From Harmothoe impar (taxonomy: Eukaryota; Annelida; Polychaeta; Phyllodocida; Polynoidae), in the NCBI GenBank assembly GCA_947462335.1, contig OX381721.1, forward strand, positions 2,356,001-2,420,000: a DNA stretch of 64,000 nucleotides, given 5' to 3'. Positions 22,001 through 32,894 of the stretch are shown one piece after another. The notes beneath the pieces are model-generated. The model saw nothing but the letters and a program-made list of their open reading frames with translations. It had not been told where the DNA came from and searched no databases. How positions within the stretch are numbered: the stretch's first letter is position 1; every line of letters starts with the position of its first letter. The position numbers and the translations under genes were made by a program.

Positions 22001-22284
22001 AGTCTTAACAGGACATTCGGACCTGCAAAGTTCCAATGTTGCAGGTCCGGCTATATTTGTCAAGGACTGGATAGCCACATATATGACAATTTATGTTCTT
22101 TAAGTATGAAATATTATTTACACAGAATATTGACAAACATATTTCAGGTTTAGAGACCATTTAATTATTTTAAGTTCAGAAAAGCATGTGACTGGACATT
22201 TGGCCCTGCTTCACTTGGCAATCTGCTGGACCGGTGGCATTTTAGGAGGACATTTCCACTGTCCTGCATGTTTGCGCAAAGACT
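22001..22284. mobile_element. hAT-like MITE, reversed copy
   Basis: The left end AGTCTTAACAGGACATTCGG and right end (reverse complement) AGTCTTTGCGCAAACATGC match the family at 7714-8076 and 23693-24060. Internal CTGCAAAG-TCC-ATG-TGCAGG sequence is shared in inverted orientation. Confidence 0.6.
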
Positions 22285-23690
22285 GGGGAAGATTAAATAT
22301 TCCCAAATCATAGGGCCTAATTCTGGGTGTTTGCTAGCTCGCATGTACTTTTTTTTTGCTTAGATACTCCAAAATGCCAAAATTCCCATTGGCAGATCCG
22401 TAATCGAAGTTATCAGAATAAACCGGCCTTATTTGTCTCCGGATATACCATGCCCCACAGGGAAAAAAGTCAAAGATTGCTATCATTCTCTACTAATCTG
22501 TTAACTGGTGGGAATCCATGTACACCAGCAGAACCTGGGAAACTTGTATCATGAAGTAGTGTATCAGCTAGATAAGCAGTGCTAGTGGAATGTGGGGTCA
22601 TATCTAATCGATACGTTTGTCGATAACTGATCTCTGACCCCTCCTGATGGTAACTTGGGCAGTGCTTCCATACTACATGTGTAGAAATAATGCATGGTGA
22701 GTAGTGAGTAACTCGCCAGGGATGCATTGATGCATCCTACAGTAGTACAGGGTTGATACACTCCCAAAGGATTGGCAGGACACACCAATACAGAACTGGT
22801 GCTGCATCGGTGCATCAGAATATGATTTAATTTGAAATTCATTTATTTATCCTGGCAAGAATGTTGGTCTAGAAGACAATAATGGTACAATAACGACGAA
22901 TAGGTTAGAGGCCTAAAGGCATCATGCGGTATAGCCTCAATAGTGGTACAATAACCAGGAATGGGTTAGAAGCCTGAAGGCACCTTGTGGTATAGACTCA
23001 AGAGGCTATCTCATAGAGTGTATGTGTATAACCAATAACTTACTAAGTGCCGTATACACTGCTACAAGTGGCCCTGGGGTCCCGGTGAGTGGTGTGTGAT
23101 AACCCGTATCAGCACCACTTGACACACTGACATCTCAGCCACATGGTCTGTGTATTATTGAGCCACAATAATCCAGTATACAGCCTGTTATAATGTTTAA
23201 CACTATTTGTCTGGTGCTAATAACAATGATTAAATAGCATTAAAAGTGGCTATTTCAGACCGACCTGGACACTGTCAGCAGGTTGGTTAGGGTGATAATG
23301 TTGTGAAGTGTGGATGTTTAGTTGTAGGTGTATTCCTGCTAACTGTGTGGTTGTGTGTACCCTGGGGGCAGGTCTGACATCACATGCCATATCATACATC
23401 TAATGCCCCCATCTAGATACACCGACCCATTTACTGATCAGTGTTTAAAACATGGATTCTGAACATTGACACTTTTTACGTTGTTTTGTAGCAGCCCCCA
23501 GGTACATATGGCCATGTGTCTACTTCATCCCTCACCTTTATTGTCCTCATACCAGATACAAACACTACACTAAGTATTGTATCCCATGCCCCCCCCTCCC
23601 GTATTTAATTTGACGTCATCATGGCCTATGACGTCACTATATTTAGTTTGCACGTCCTACCCTGCTGCCTATCAAATTCCATGGCATGAT
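22285..23690. other. No gene recognised; one foldback remnant
   Basis: A foldback remnant at about 22690-22815 (GTAACTCGCCAGGGATGCATT, GCTGCATCGGTGCATC). A short tandem pair lies at 22880-22995 (AATGGTACAATAA-GA-GAATRGGTTAGA). The rest is featureless. Confidence 0.45.
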
Positions 23691-23692
23691 GC

Positions 23693-24060
23693 AGTCTTTG
23701 CAGAAACATACAGGACAGTGGCAATGTCCACCTAAAATGCCACCGGTCTGGCAGATTCAGAAGTGTAGCATGATTGAATGTCCAGTCACATGTAGGGCTT
23801 TTCTGAACTAAAATAAGTTTGTTTGTCTCTTAACCTGAAATATGTGAATATACAGTGTAAATCTATGTATTTATCCTGATTTAGCCATAGATGATTACTA
23901 ATAAAATCTATTTTCAATGGACAAAAATATTTCATATTTAAAGTATATAAATTGTATATTAATGTGGTTATCCGGTCCTTCAAAAATGTAGCCAGTCCTG
24001 CATCATTGAAAATATGCAGGACTGAATGTCCTGTGGGATCAAATAGTTTTCGCAATGACT
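23693..24060. mobile_element. hAT-like MITE with 8-bp target duplication
   Basis: Termini AGTCTTTGCAGAAAC and (reverse complement) AGTCATTGCGAAAAC. Flanking 8-mers are CATGATGC on the left and GATGATGC on the right, matching at 7 of 8 bases as expected for hAT transposition. The open frame on the minus strand inside is not conserved between copies. Confidence 0.7.
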
Positions 24061-25365
24061 GATGATGCACAGAGTAAATTGTCAGAGATTACAAACCATT
24101 GTATTGATCACTTGAGTGCATAGATCGGCCTCCTACAGTTGTAGCACTGTACGAGTTGCTGAGAGGAGGTTAGCTAACACGCAGTAACAGCCAATAGATT
24201 AACAGCCTAACTGTGACAAGTTATGGAGATATAGGATTAGGGGCTGGTCATTCTCCGAGTCTGTCAAGGCCTCCCCGTCATGTTTACATCATATAGACAC
24301 TCAAACAGTCAATACCAGTAGCAGATATCAGATGTATCAAATATAAATAGTATATGTTGAGTGAAGTAGTTATCATAGTGTATAGAGTGGTTTTATCATA
24401 TCTATAGAGAGTGTATGAATGTACAAGAATTGCAATCATCTTTCAGCACCCCCCCCCCACCTCCATAAGTAATATCATCAAAGAATTATTCAATGCTTTA
24501 GTTTCATCAGAGCTAAAAGGAGATATTTCTATATTTATATCATTATTTTGTATACTAGGACGTATAATGTCTTCTCCTGTTCTGGGTGTGGTGTGTGTGG
24601 TCGGGGGTCGGGGTTGGTACAGGCAGTTGCTCCCTCTACATGTTAACCCTCTAACAATGGCAGCACTGGTCAATCATGATGCATCAATGCAGCGCTGGCG
24701 AGTAACTCGCTTGTGGTTTAGAGGAGAACCAGCAGCTCTGCTGCCGGCGATTATGGCGCGGGAAAACTTGGCTTACAGACAGCATCCGTGTGCCCTAGTA
24801 GACTGCATGGTGGGAATGCCTCAGCATAGCGCAAATAGGGTCGGGAGTGTCATGAAAAATCATTTCCCTAGCAGATGTTAGGTCTGTTGTTTTCTACACT
24901 TGAACGCAGAGAGTAGGATGGAGTGTAAGCAGGCAAATTGCATTCTTGGGTAGGCCCCCGATTTCCCTATTGTTGTTTAATCATGCTCAGGCATCTATCA
25001 AACAAGTAGGGTAGTCTTGATACACTCATGAATGCAGCATCGGCAAGTTGCTCACATGAGCTGCATTAATGCATTGTGACAACAAAAGGCGCTGTATGAT
25101 GGGCTATACCGAAAACACTTTAGCACCTACACTAAAAGTCCATGAATCCAGGCACCCAGGCAGTACTATAATTAGACACCATGTATCCAGGCACCCAGGC
25201 AATACTATTACTAGACACTTAGTAGTCTTAATAGATAGCCAATGGTTATGTGAATGTTTCTAGAATTAACTACAGCATACCACCTGTATATGTTCATGTA
25301 TACCTCCCCTGTGCGGCACATGACTGACAGACATGGAGTTTAGACTGTGAACCCATTACAACTAG
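24061..25365. other. No gene recognised
   Basis: Contains foldback scraps (24640-24715 and 25020-25085) and a two-copy tandem of about 40 bp at 25140-25220 (CCAGGCACCCAGGCA). The open frame at 24411-24881 crosses a C run and a foldback fragment and shows no domain. Confidence 0.45.
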
Positions 25366-25367
25366 GT

Positions 25368-25515
25368 CCCATTAACCCTTATAGGGCAGCAAGATCCTTC
25401 TCTCCATTCCTTCTGATGCATGAATGCAGTCCTGATGAGTAACTTACCAGTGCTGCATTCATGCATCATGCCGAATCTACTGGGTTGATATATACTCAAG
25501 GAGGGTCGTCATGAT
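25368..25515. repeat. Nested-palindrome foldback element, partial
   Basis: TTAACCCTTATAGGGCAGCA, TGATGCATGAATGCAGTCCT / AGTGCTGCATTCATGCATC, and a GGGTTGATATATACTCAAGG linker. The right half is replaced by the following MITE fragment. Confidence 0.7.
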
Positions 25516-25539
25516 TTTCTTTTTAAACATGAATGTACT

Positions 25540-25676
25540 ACCCAACTTTTTTGAATCCCCTAAAATTGCCCAAAAAAGCGTAAAAACATGAAAATTGCAT
25601 AAGAAAACGTAGGGTCAGCCCTCTTTTGATAGGGTCAATCGGGTGACCTAAAACAAACCTTTTTTTTGGGGCCTTA
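25540..25676. mobile_element. MITE fragment (right half, ...GACCTAAAACAAACC end)
   Basis: Shares ATTGCCCAAAAAAGCGTAAA, GTAGGGTCAGCC and the GGTGACCTAAAACAAACC-TTTTTTTTGGGGCC end with the complete copy at 48906-49156. Confidence 0.65.
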
Positions 25677-25864
25677 TAGAGTTCGCATCACCTACCGCCC
25701 TAGATACAAACCATCATTTTTTAAATTTGATCAAAATGTATTATAAAGTAGAAAACTACCGAGGTTTTCAATCCCTGTGCCAAATCGTGCTAACTGTTTG
25801 GGTTATTGCCAACGTGTGTAAAGCGTGTTAACCACACCACCTGGCACCCTACCAACCTTCTACA

Positions 25865-26072
25865 TGTGTAACAACCCTATAGGGGCTGCATAGTGCTTTA
25901 ATGCATCATGCCATTTGTCGTCATGATGCATTCATGCAGTCCTGACAAGTAACTCACCGGTACTGCATCATGCGAAACCTTTTGGAGTGTCTTAACCCTG
26001 TAGGGTCTGCATTCATGGGTACGAGGACCAAGGGCGTAATGCATTAAGGTATCATGCCGTCCTTAATGGGTT
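25865..26072. repeat. Nested-palindrome foldback element
   Basis: CAACCCTATAGGGGCTGCAT, AATGCATCATGCCATTTGTC, CATGATGCATTCATGCAGTC, and the right end TAAGGTATCATGCCGTCC-TTAATGGGTT. Confidence 0.7.
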
Positions 26073-26079
26073 GATGTCC

Positions 26080-26322
26080 ACATAGTGCTGTAATGCATCA
26101 TGCCATTTTTCATCATGATGCATGAAAGCAGCCCTGACAAGTAACTCCCAAGGGCTGCATTTAAGGATAAAACCGACCCTACAAGGTTGATATACCTCAA
26201 AGGGTCGTCATGATGTGGGAATGCAGCGCTGTATGGCAAGTTACTCGCCAGACCTGCATTACCGCATTACAAAGGCCGGGCATGATGCATTAAGGCACTC
26301 TGCGGCCTTTAGAGGGTTAGTA
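26080..26322. repeat. Nested-palindrome foldback element
   Basis: TAGTGCTGTAATGCATCATG, GATGCATGAAAGCAGCCCTG / AGGGCTGCATTTAAGGAT, the linker GGTTGATATACCTCAAAGGG, and the right end GCATGATGCATTAAGGCACT followed by GGCCTTTAGAGGGTTA. Confidence 0.7.
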
Positions 26323-26402
26323 GCTAGGTGGACCCCGTACTATACCTGGTACTGCATCATTTATTCAACTCCCCTTTAGTCAAACAACTCCCACAAGTCT
26401 GT

Positions 26403-26740
26403 ACCTTAACCCTGTACAGGGCTTTAACCCTGTAAGGACAGCAGAGGGCTTTAATGCCCCTTAACCCTGTAAAGACCACAGAGGCTTTAACCCTGTAAGG
26501 GCAGCATGGTGCTTTAACCCTGTAAGGGCAGCACAGTGCTTTAACCCTGTAAGGGCAGCACGCTGCTTTAACTCTGTAAGGGCCGCATAGTGCTTTAACC
26601 CTGTAAGGGCAGCATGGTGCTTTAACCCTGTAAGGGCAGCACAGTGCTTTAACCCTGTAAGGACAGCAGAGGGCTTTAACCCTGTAAGGGCCGCATGGTG
26701 CTTTAACCCTGTAGGGACAGCATGGTGCTTCAGTTGTAGT
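26403..26740. repeat. 27-bp minisatellite grown from a foldback-element end
   Basis: About 12 copies of GCTTTAACCCTGTAAGGGCA followed by GCATGGT. The unit is the terminal sequence of the foldback family (TTAACCCTGTAAGG...GCATGGTGCTTTA). A 9-residue periodic open frame results from the 27-bp period and is not taken as a gene. Confidence 0.9.
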
Positions 26741-26834
26741 CATGATTCATGAATGCATCTACCTGGGCTGCATTAATACATCATGCCGACTCCAGGAGTT
26801 TATCAACCATGATGCATCATGAAAACAAAGGCCG

Positions 26835-27905
26835 TAGTATCATAAAGTCATGCCTTTAAAAAGCATTTATTTTGCTTTTCAAAGGTAGTTCTCATAACCT
26901 GATATTTTTCTTTCCTCAAACAAGGGGTTGGGTCTTAAGGTGGGTTGGTCCTTTAACTGGGGTTTTACGGCATATCAAAGTACTGTGTGCTTGTTATTAA
27001 GGGTTAAGTTATATCAGTCTGTAAGGACCTAGGTAAGGACACCCAAGGACTGCTGAACGTAGACAAATCACCATCGTGGACAAATTACTTCCGTTACCAC
27101 CTTGGATTTTGGACTAATCAGGCTAATACCTTCACTTGCCACCTGAGTCCATGTAGAGGTGGTTAAGGTAGGGGTGGGTGAAGTTTGATAACCCTTTTCT
27201 TGTTGGATTTCTTATGCTTTACTACCAAAAAACCTATTGGCATATTTGGTCTCAATTCAAAGCTTATACTATCAGCAATGTCATGACTTAGGAATTACTA
27301 CCACTTTTACAAATTTTGCATATTTTGCGAACGTTGGACCCTACATTCCAGAAAAAAATTAAAATCCGACCCTACCTGCCCAGCTTTTTCCATGATGTTA
27401 CCGGAAACATAATTTTTTTGTCCTTTTACACAGAGAAGGAACCGTTCTCCCCAGCACCTGCTAGTTGTGTGGGAGGAGGGTGTACCAGTCTCATAGCGTA
27501 AAGCCTCATGTATCAGCCTAACTCAAGTATAAGCCACCCCTAACTTAGGAGAATCATATAAGCCTAGTCCAGCATCTGATTATAGTGACTTATGTCCTGT
27601 GGTATACATCTAAAAACTGGCCTATAAACCTCCCACAGACTTATCCTATAAGCCGCACTGGCGATCTGACTCACATACTAGTGGCGGTCTATAGGGCTCC
27701 TAGGGGTTAGGCCGGCCATGAGTGCATCCATCTTAGGGGGTTAGAAGTTCAATCAGGCAACACTAGGTGGACGCCCATAGACTCAGTACTGACTGAACCC
27801 TCAAATAATAACCCCCTCTTCTGGGTATATGTAGAGCGTAAGGTTCTTAACTCTGCCACCTGACTAAAAACGGGGGCACATCGGTAATACCAATATACAG
27901 TTTTA
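26835..27905. other. No gene recognised
   Basis: Contains a dispersed segment at about 27495-27690 (AGTATAAGCC, TATAAGCCGCACTGGCGATC) related to 10590-10745 and 29255-29335. No exons recognised. Confidence 0.45.
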
Positions 27906-27925
27906 CAATATACACACAGCCAAAC

Positions 27926-28068
27926 ATAATTATCTCATTTCAAGAAAATTGGATTCTTAAACTCGACTGGCGGACAAACCACTTGTTTTAGGAGAGAATA
28001 TTTTCTTAAAACAAGTGGTTTGTCCACCAGTCGAGTTTGATAAGCTTATTTTCTTGAAATGGGATAAC
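27926..28068. repeat. Large palindrome (~65-bp arms)
   Basis: The left arm TCTCATTTCAAGAAAA, AAACTCGACTGGCGGACAAA, CCACTTGTTTTA is mirrored by TAAAACAAGTGG, TTTGTCCACCAGTCGAGTTT, TTTTCTTGAAATGGGATA, with an approximately 15-bp spacer. It is probably a foldback MITE. Confidence 0.85.
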
Positions 28069-28089
28069 TATTTTTGGCTGTGCAAGTTA

Positions 28090-28535
28090 CTTGCCTCCTG
28101 TACAGCTGCAGTTAGAGTCACATCTGGACCTGCTCCCGTACAGTCCCTATATGTGGGGGTTTACGGTACACACGTTACTCCTGTACAGTCCCTATATGTG
28201 GGGGTTTACGGTAAACACGTTACTCCTGTACAGTCCCTATATGTGGGGGTTTACGGTATACACGTTACTCCTGTACAGTCCCTATATGTGGGGGTTTACG
28301 GTATACACGTTACTCCTGTACAGTCCCTATATGTGGGGGTTTACGGTATACTCCTGTACAGTCCCTATTTGTGGGGGTTTACGGTATACACGTTACTCCT
28401 GTACAGTCCCTATATGTGGGGGTTTACGGTACACACTGGCCTCCTGTACAGTCCCTATATGTGGGGGTTTACGGTATACACTTGCGTCCTGTACAGCTAA
28501 AGTATGAGTCACATCTGGACCTGCTCCCGTCAGCA
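28090..28535 (+). repeat. 45-bp minisatellite carrying a 3' splice-site-like motif
   Basis: About eight copies of a ~45-bp unit CCTGTACAG|TCCCTATATG and TGGGGGTTTACGGTATACAC, each with ACTCCTGTACAG resembling an acceptor on the plus strand. Both ends are flanked by the same longer segment, GAGTCACATCTGGACCTGCT (28112-28131 and 28506-28525), preceded by CTGTACAGCT. The unit is a multiple of 3, so several frames stay open. The organisation parallels the myosin splice-junction arrays and could mark an exon starting near 28498. Confidence 0.85.
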
Positions 28536-28570
28536 GCTCAGGCTGAGGAGCAGCTCAGCAAAAATACCCC
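28498..28570 (+). other. Candidate exon of an unrecognised plus-strand gene
   Basis: After the last TGTACAG of the array an open frame reads LKYESHLDLLPSAAQAEEQL and SK. It is free of stops, unlike the array, and has a helical, charged composition. A related start (LQLESHLDLLP) follows the first TGTACAG at 28102. The frame then runs into a foldback element at about 28575. No protein family is recognised. The proposal rests on the acceptor-like motif and on analogy with the myosin arrays. Confidence 0.25.
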
Positions 28571-28574
28571 TAAT

Positions 28575-28725
28575 GTAACCCTTTAAGGGCTGCATGGCAC
28601 TCGATGCATTTTATCGGCATAATCCATGAATGCATCCCTGGCAAGTCCGATCTTCAGGGATGCATTCATGGGGATCCCGGTTTGATCCTAAAAGGGTCAG
28701 CATGATACCTGTATGTAGCCCAGTG
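28575..28725. repeat. Nested-palindrome foldback element, left part
   Basis: GTAACCCTTTAAGGGCTGCA, TGGCACTCGATGCATTTTAT, ATCCATGAATGCATCCCTGG / GGGATGCATTCATGGGGATC, passing into the 28-bp array. Confidence 0.65.
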
Positions 28726-28726
28726 C

Positions 28727-28948
28727 TGCATTCATGCATCATGCCTCTGCATTGTGCCTTCATGCATCATGCCTCTGTATTGTTCATTCATGCATCATGC
28801 CTCTGTATTGTGCATTCATGCATCATGCCTCTGCATTGTGCCTTCATGCATCATGCCTCTGTATTGTTCATTCATGCATCATGCCTCTGTATTGTGCCTT
28901 CATGCATCATGCCTCTGTATTGTGCATTCATGCATCATGCCTACAGAG
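28727..28948 (+). repeat. 28-bp minisatellite grown from a foldback hairpin arm
   Basis: Eight copies of TTCATGCATCATGCCTCTGC followed by ATTGTGCC. CATTCATGCATCATGCC is the right arm of the foldback hairpin, so the array probably arose inside the element at 28575-28725. The 28-bp period produces overlapping open frames in all three phases. Confidence 0.9.
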
Positions 28949-28978
28949 TTACAGTACATTCAGGCAGTATGTGGCTGT

Positions 28979-29089
28979 TGGAGGGTTACTACAGCCCCCA
29001 GGGGGGCGTGGTGCAGCATCAATAACAAATTAAACAAGTCTGGTCCTGCTGCTAGTGGTACAGGGTGGCGCCACCCCGCGGGAGGGACC
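28979..29089 (+). repeat. Duplicated segment, copy 1
   Basis: GGAGGGTTACTACAGCCCCC, GTGGTGCAGCATCAATAACA and TGGCGCCACCCCGCGGGAGG are repeated almost exactly at 32191-32299. This is one of several collinear matches between 29-31 kb and 32-35 kb. Confidence 0.85.
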
Positions 29090-29359
29090 GGTCATCTCTT
29101 AACAAGAAGGTGGGGTAGTGGGAGGGTGGGTCGATTTGGAAATAGATCAATGAGCTATTAAGGAGGGGAACAAAATGATTTGAAGCGATTGTATGAGTAG
29201 CACTGGCTATCTGGTCATAGCGGCTTTAATACTGTACCATAGTAGCAAAAACCCTTGTGTATAGGGCCTAAGCCGCACCCTGACTCTTCGCTGATCTTAT
29301 AAGCAGCATTGGCGATCTGATTCTCGTACTAGCCGTGGCTTCTTTGCGAGAATTTACGT

Positions 29360-29480
29360 CATTTGTCCTCATTATGCATGAATGTATCTGTAGTAGTGCA
29401 TCTACTTACCAGGGCTGTATTCATGACTGAATTATTCACCAATTCTTGCATTATGCCAACAAATGGGGAGAGAACATCAA
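29360..29480 (+). repeat. Diverged foldback element shared by the 29/34-kb duplication
   Basis: ATTATGCATGAAT, GGGCTGTATTCATG, TCACCAATTCTTGCATTATG and ACAAATGGG are shared with 34275-34400. This supports an old duplication of the surrounding region. Confidence 0.6.
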
Positions 29481-29487
29481 AGTACCA

Positions 29488-29713
29488 CACTGAAAAAAGT
29501 AAACTGGTCTCCAGACTCTCCGAAGTGACAAGGAAGTGGGTCTTCTAGCTGTGTGAGTTGTCAGATAGAAGACCCAATCTAATTGAATTAGCATGTGCCA
29601 ACCCAAAACCTGACATTTGCAGATTATATTTGTGGGATGGTAACCTGATAGGTTAGACAACTTTTAACTTGTTTATTTTATTACAGTCATGAGATGAGTT
29701 AACTTGTTCAGTG
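29488..29713. mobile_element. MITE with CACTGAAAAAAGTAAAC termini, copy 1
   Basis: Inverted termini CACTGAAAAAAGTAAACTGG-TCTCC and GATGAGTTAACTTGTTCAGTG. The interior GGTAACCTGATAGGTTAGAC and CCAACCCAAAACCTGACATT is shared with the copy at 33651-33914. Confidence 0.75.
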
Positions 29714-30211
29714 CAAGCTGAATTTAAAACTCATTAACAATTGTTACATTGCAGATGAACAGCGTTTTATGAAGTTGTAAACCTACTTTATAATTGGAGC
29801 AACAACCTATTCTATTTCAGATCTATAATTAGCAATCATTCTACCTGCCCTTTGTCAGATGTTGCTCAGGAAACCTACTAGAGTTGCTGAAACAATACGC
29901 CCGGAGTATCAGACTCACTATAACAATAGTCCCTATAGGTGACTAACCCATCCCGTGTCACAAAGTGTTTGAATGTAACTTGTCATTTGTTGAAACAATG
30001 CATTTATGCATTGTAACAACCATTTGGGGGCCATAATGCATTAAGGGAATGATAAATTCTTTTTAATGACAGGGAGGTCGTGCATGGATCATTCCCTAAA
30101 TTGACTTGATGCGACATTCAGATCTGGTCATCGACCTTATCATGATATAGACCGTATTGTCTTCAGAACAAATAAACTAATTTACAATACAATACAAGCC
30201 ACTAAGTCTCC

Positions 30212-30542
30212 CTTAAAGATGGGTTAGGAGCTGATTTGGGGTTGAGTTTTAATTTTCATTTAGACAACTTATTTCTGTTCACAGTGTCCATATACAGATG
30301 TGTGTAGCTTTTAAAATCATTCTGATATACACTGACACTTAAACCCATAAAATATGGAGCTAACCCCCCTGTAATAGTGATGGGTCCCCTGACCTGGTTT
30401 TCTCTATATGTTATGTATTAGATGTCATCAGAATGATTTACAAAGCTACGCACATATTTATATGGACGTTATCAACACAGATACGTTTTGTAATTGAAAA
30501 ATAAAAATTGACCCCAAATTAGCTCTTCACCCATCTTTAAAG
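30212..30542. mobile_element. MITE with TTAAAGATGGGTTAGGAGC termini, copy 1
   Basis: About 45-bp inverted ends: TTAAAGATGGGTTAGGAGCT, GATTTGGGGTTGAGTTTTAA against ATTTTTATTTTTCAATTACA-side, that is AATTGACCCCAAATTAGCTC, TTCACCCATCTTTAA. A shorter derivative is at 43425-43544. Confidence 0.8.
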
Positions 30543-30584
30543 GGTGTAATACATCAGGCACCACAAAGGTGCCGTAGTAAGCCG

Positions 30585-30800
30585 ACCATGGGTGTCAGGA
30601 GTCAGACGAGGGGCGGAGGGCGTTAAAAAGCTGATATCTGTTGTCTGTTTGGTAACCAAACACGGACACTCGGTGAGAGAGGCCGTGTTGGTAACACTGT
30701 CCTGGTTGTTGGACAGTGTGAGGACTAGGATAAGGACAAGTCACTGCCTGCAGCATGTGGGTAAGGTACTGACAGAATCATGCCAACACTTTGGGAGTGT
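30585..30800 (+). repeat. Duplicated segment, second block, copy 1
   Basis: GTGTCAGGAGTCAGAC, CTGTTGTCTG-TTGGTAACCA, CCGTGTT-GTAACACT and ATAAGGACAA also occur in the same order at 35042-35190. The open frame here is not maintained in the second copy, so it is not called a gene. Confidence 0.65.
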
Positions 30801-31814
30801 ATCATGAAATCAGCATGATGCATTCATTCACCAGGTCTACAGTAGCAAATTGTAACGGTAAAGTTCATTTAAGCACATTTTTGGACATTGCGCCTTTAAA
30901 AGCAAAATGCATCTAACCACGTACAGTAATACTTCCTACATCCTTGTACTATGTATGTACACTGTGGGTATGGATAACCCAGCACGATGTCGGATGAAGA
31001 AAGGCGCAAGGGAAGCCTAAGTGTCGGCATTTCATGTCACTTTATTATTCCATTATACAGTTTAACATTCCCTTTATAACGCTTAATAATGGGGAACTGA
31101 TTTCATCATGTAAATTGGGCAGAGACGTAAACCTGCCCATTCAGGATGTAAACAAACAGCCGCCATCTTGTGACATCATAGCAGTGCGGCTATGGCACTC
31201 ATTTTGAGTGGACAACCATGCACGGTTTAAGTTGCAAGTGCACTAACCAGCACTAACCAGTGACGAAGTGACGCTCTGTATTTATTTCAGGGTATTTCAA
31301 TCTAAAATAGATTTGCAGTCCATGTTTGCTTACTTCCACGATGTTTGTTTACTTCCGCCGTGTTTGTTTACTTCCTTCAGCCGCCATTTTGAATTTACCG
31401 AGGGTCAGGTCTCCCACCCACTGCCCTATACCATGTCTGGGAGGATCTGGCTAGACCCCTGACTGGGAGGGCATCCATGCCTTTATTTCATGGTGGATAT
31501 GATCTATCAAGGTTAAGTGTATGGGAGTACCACATCCGAGGGCAGCGTACAATAACCCTAGAGCATAGTGCACGCTTTGGCCATATTGCACGCTCCCGAG
31601 GGTCACTTGAGGACTGACAAATAAAAGGGTTAATATCGGCTGCCGTAGTATTATTTATCTCCCCTGAGCTTTACGATGTGGGTGGTTGCAGGTTACATGA
31701 AGGGAGGGGCATGTTGTTTTTGTCCTGACAGTAAAACAGTAATTTATAGTGGATCTGTGTCTCCAAATTAATTAGCTGTGACTGTTAATAGGGTGTGTAA
31801 GTAACCCGATACAA

Positions 31815-32091
31815 CGGAAAAAACGGGTGATTTAATAACCTCGAATCAGGACAGGAAGCGATGTCACGCTACAGGGATTTTCAGAAAAAATATTATTCCT
31901 CAGCAAAGAAAGATTTCTACTGTAAATGCCTTTGAATTAGTGTGTGTCAGACATGTATCCTCCTCGGCCATGTGCTATTTTAGAGAAGAGATTCACCTGG
32001 AATGAGATATATTCAAGTTTCCAAAAGCGCCCATACTTAAAGCATACCGCGCCGTGACTTCCTGTCCTGATTCAAGGGTTTTTGTCACCCG
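31815..32091. mobile_element. Inverted-repeat element (AACCtcGAATCAGGACAGGAAG ends)
   Basis: Left ACGGGTGATTTAATAACC, GAATCAGGACAGGAAGCG. The right end, reverse complemented, gives GCGGGTGACAAAAACCC, GAATCAGGACAGGAAGTC. The interior is non-coding. Confidence 0.65.
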
Positions 32092-32190
32092 CACAACTAA
32101 AAGTAAACGGGTAGACTCAAGCCCTATAACAATGCATGGTTTTATGGAGGTACCACCACAAGGGCTTGTATCAGTGCAGTATATATTGAA

Positions 32191-32299
32191 GGAGGGTTAC
32201 TACAGCCCCCAGGGGGCGTGGTGCAGCATCAATAACAAATTAAACAAGTCTGGTCCTGCTGGTAATGGTACGGGATGGCGCCACCCTGCGGGAGGGACC
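32191..32299 (+). repeat. Duplicated segment, copy 2
   Basis: Near-identical to 28979-29089 (see there), offset about 3.2 kb. Confidence 0.85.
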
Positions 32300-32609
32300 A
32301 ACAATAAGGGGCGTTTGGAAATATTAGGATCCCTTCACGAGGGGAGCAAAAAGATTTTGAGCCCTTTTTATGGGGGGGGGGGAGGCTAGAAATAAGTCAT
32401 CCATTTTTTTTGCTTGACTAAAAAGCGGCCCAATGCCAACCTGTGGGTTAAATATTTGGACCAATCCACCAAGGGGGGTTGGGGTTGGGGAGGAAAATAT
32501 TCTGGCATTCTGGTGTATAATGATACACACATCCCCCCAGGGTTGGTATGAAATGGCCACCCCTCAGGGGCACAGCTGCAGTCTCTGAAGGGTAAAGGTA
32601 CAGCATGCT

Positions 32610-32760
32610 GCCTTAACCCTGTAAGGACGGATGTCAATTAAAGTTGACATTGTTCATCATGATGCACCAATGCAGCCCGGGTGAGTAACTCGCTGGAGCT
32701 GCATTGGTGCATTATGCGGACCTTAGGAGGTTGAGACACTGCTGAAGGGTCGGCACTCTC
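32610..32760. repeat. Nested-palindrome foldback element
   Basis: TTAACCCTGTAAGGACGGAT, CATCATGATGCACCAATGCA / GCTGCATTGGTGCATTATGC and the GGTTGAGACACTGCTGAAGG linker. It continues into unrelated sequence that is itself repeated at 33285-33345 (CTCTCCATCTGATAGGG). Confidence 0.75.
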
Positions 32761-32894
32761 CATCTGATAGGGCCACAGTGAATATTCCTGTATGGCGGGG
32801 GGTCCTGGCCCTTATTCGAAACTGGTACCAGAATATGAAGTAGATACCCTACGAGTAACTGAGTGTATGTCAAAATAACCTATACTATAATAAA

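Noticed and set aside
24411..24881. 156-codon plus-strand frame
   Set aside because: Crosses a C run and a foldback fragment. No domain or splice support.
26357..26743. 128-codon frame of 9-residue repeats
   Set aside because: 27-bp minisatellite derived from a foldback element end.
28630..29161. Three overlapping frames with the same peptide repeats
   Set aside because: A 28-bp period cycles all three phases. Typical of a non-coding array.
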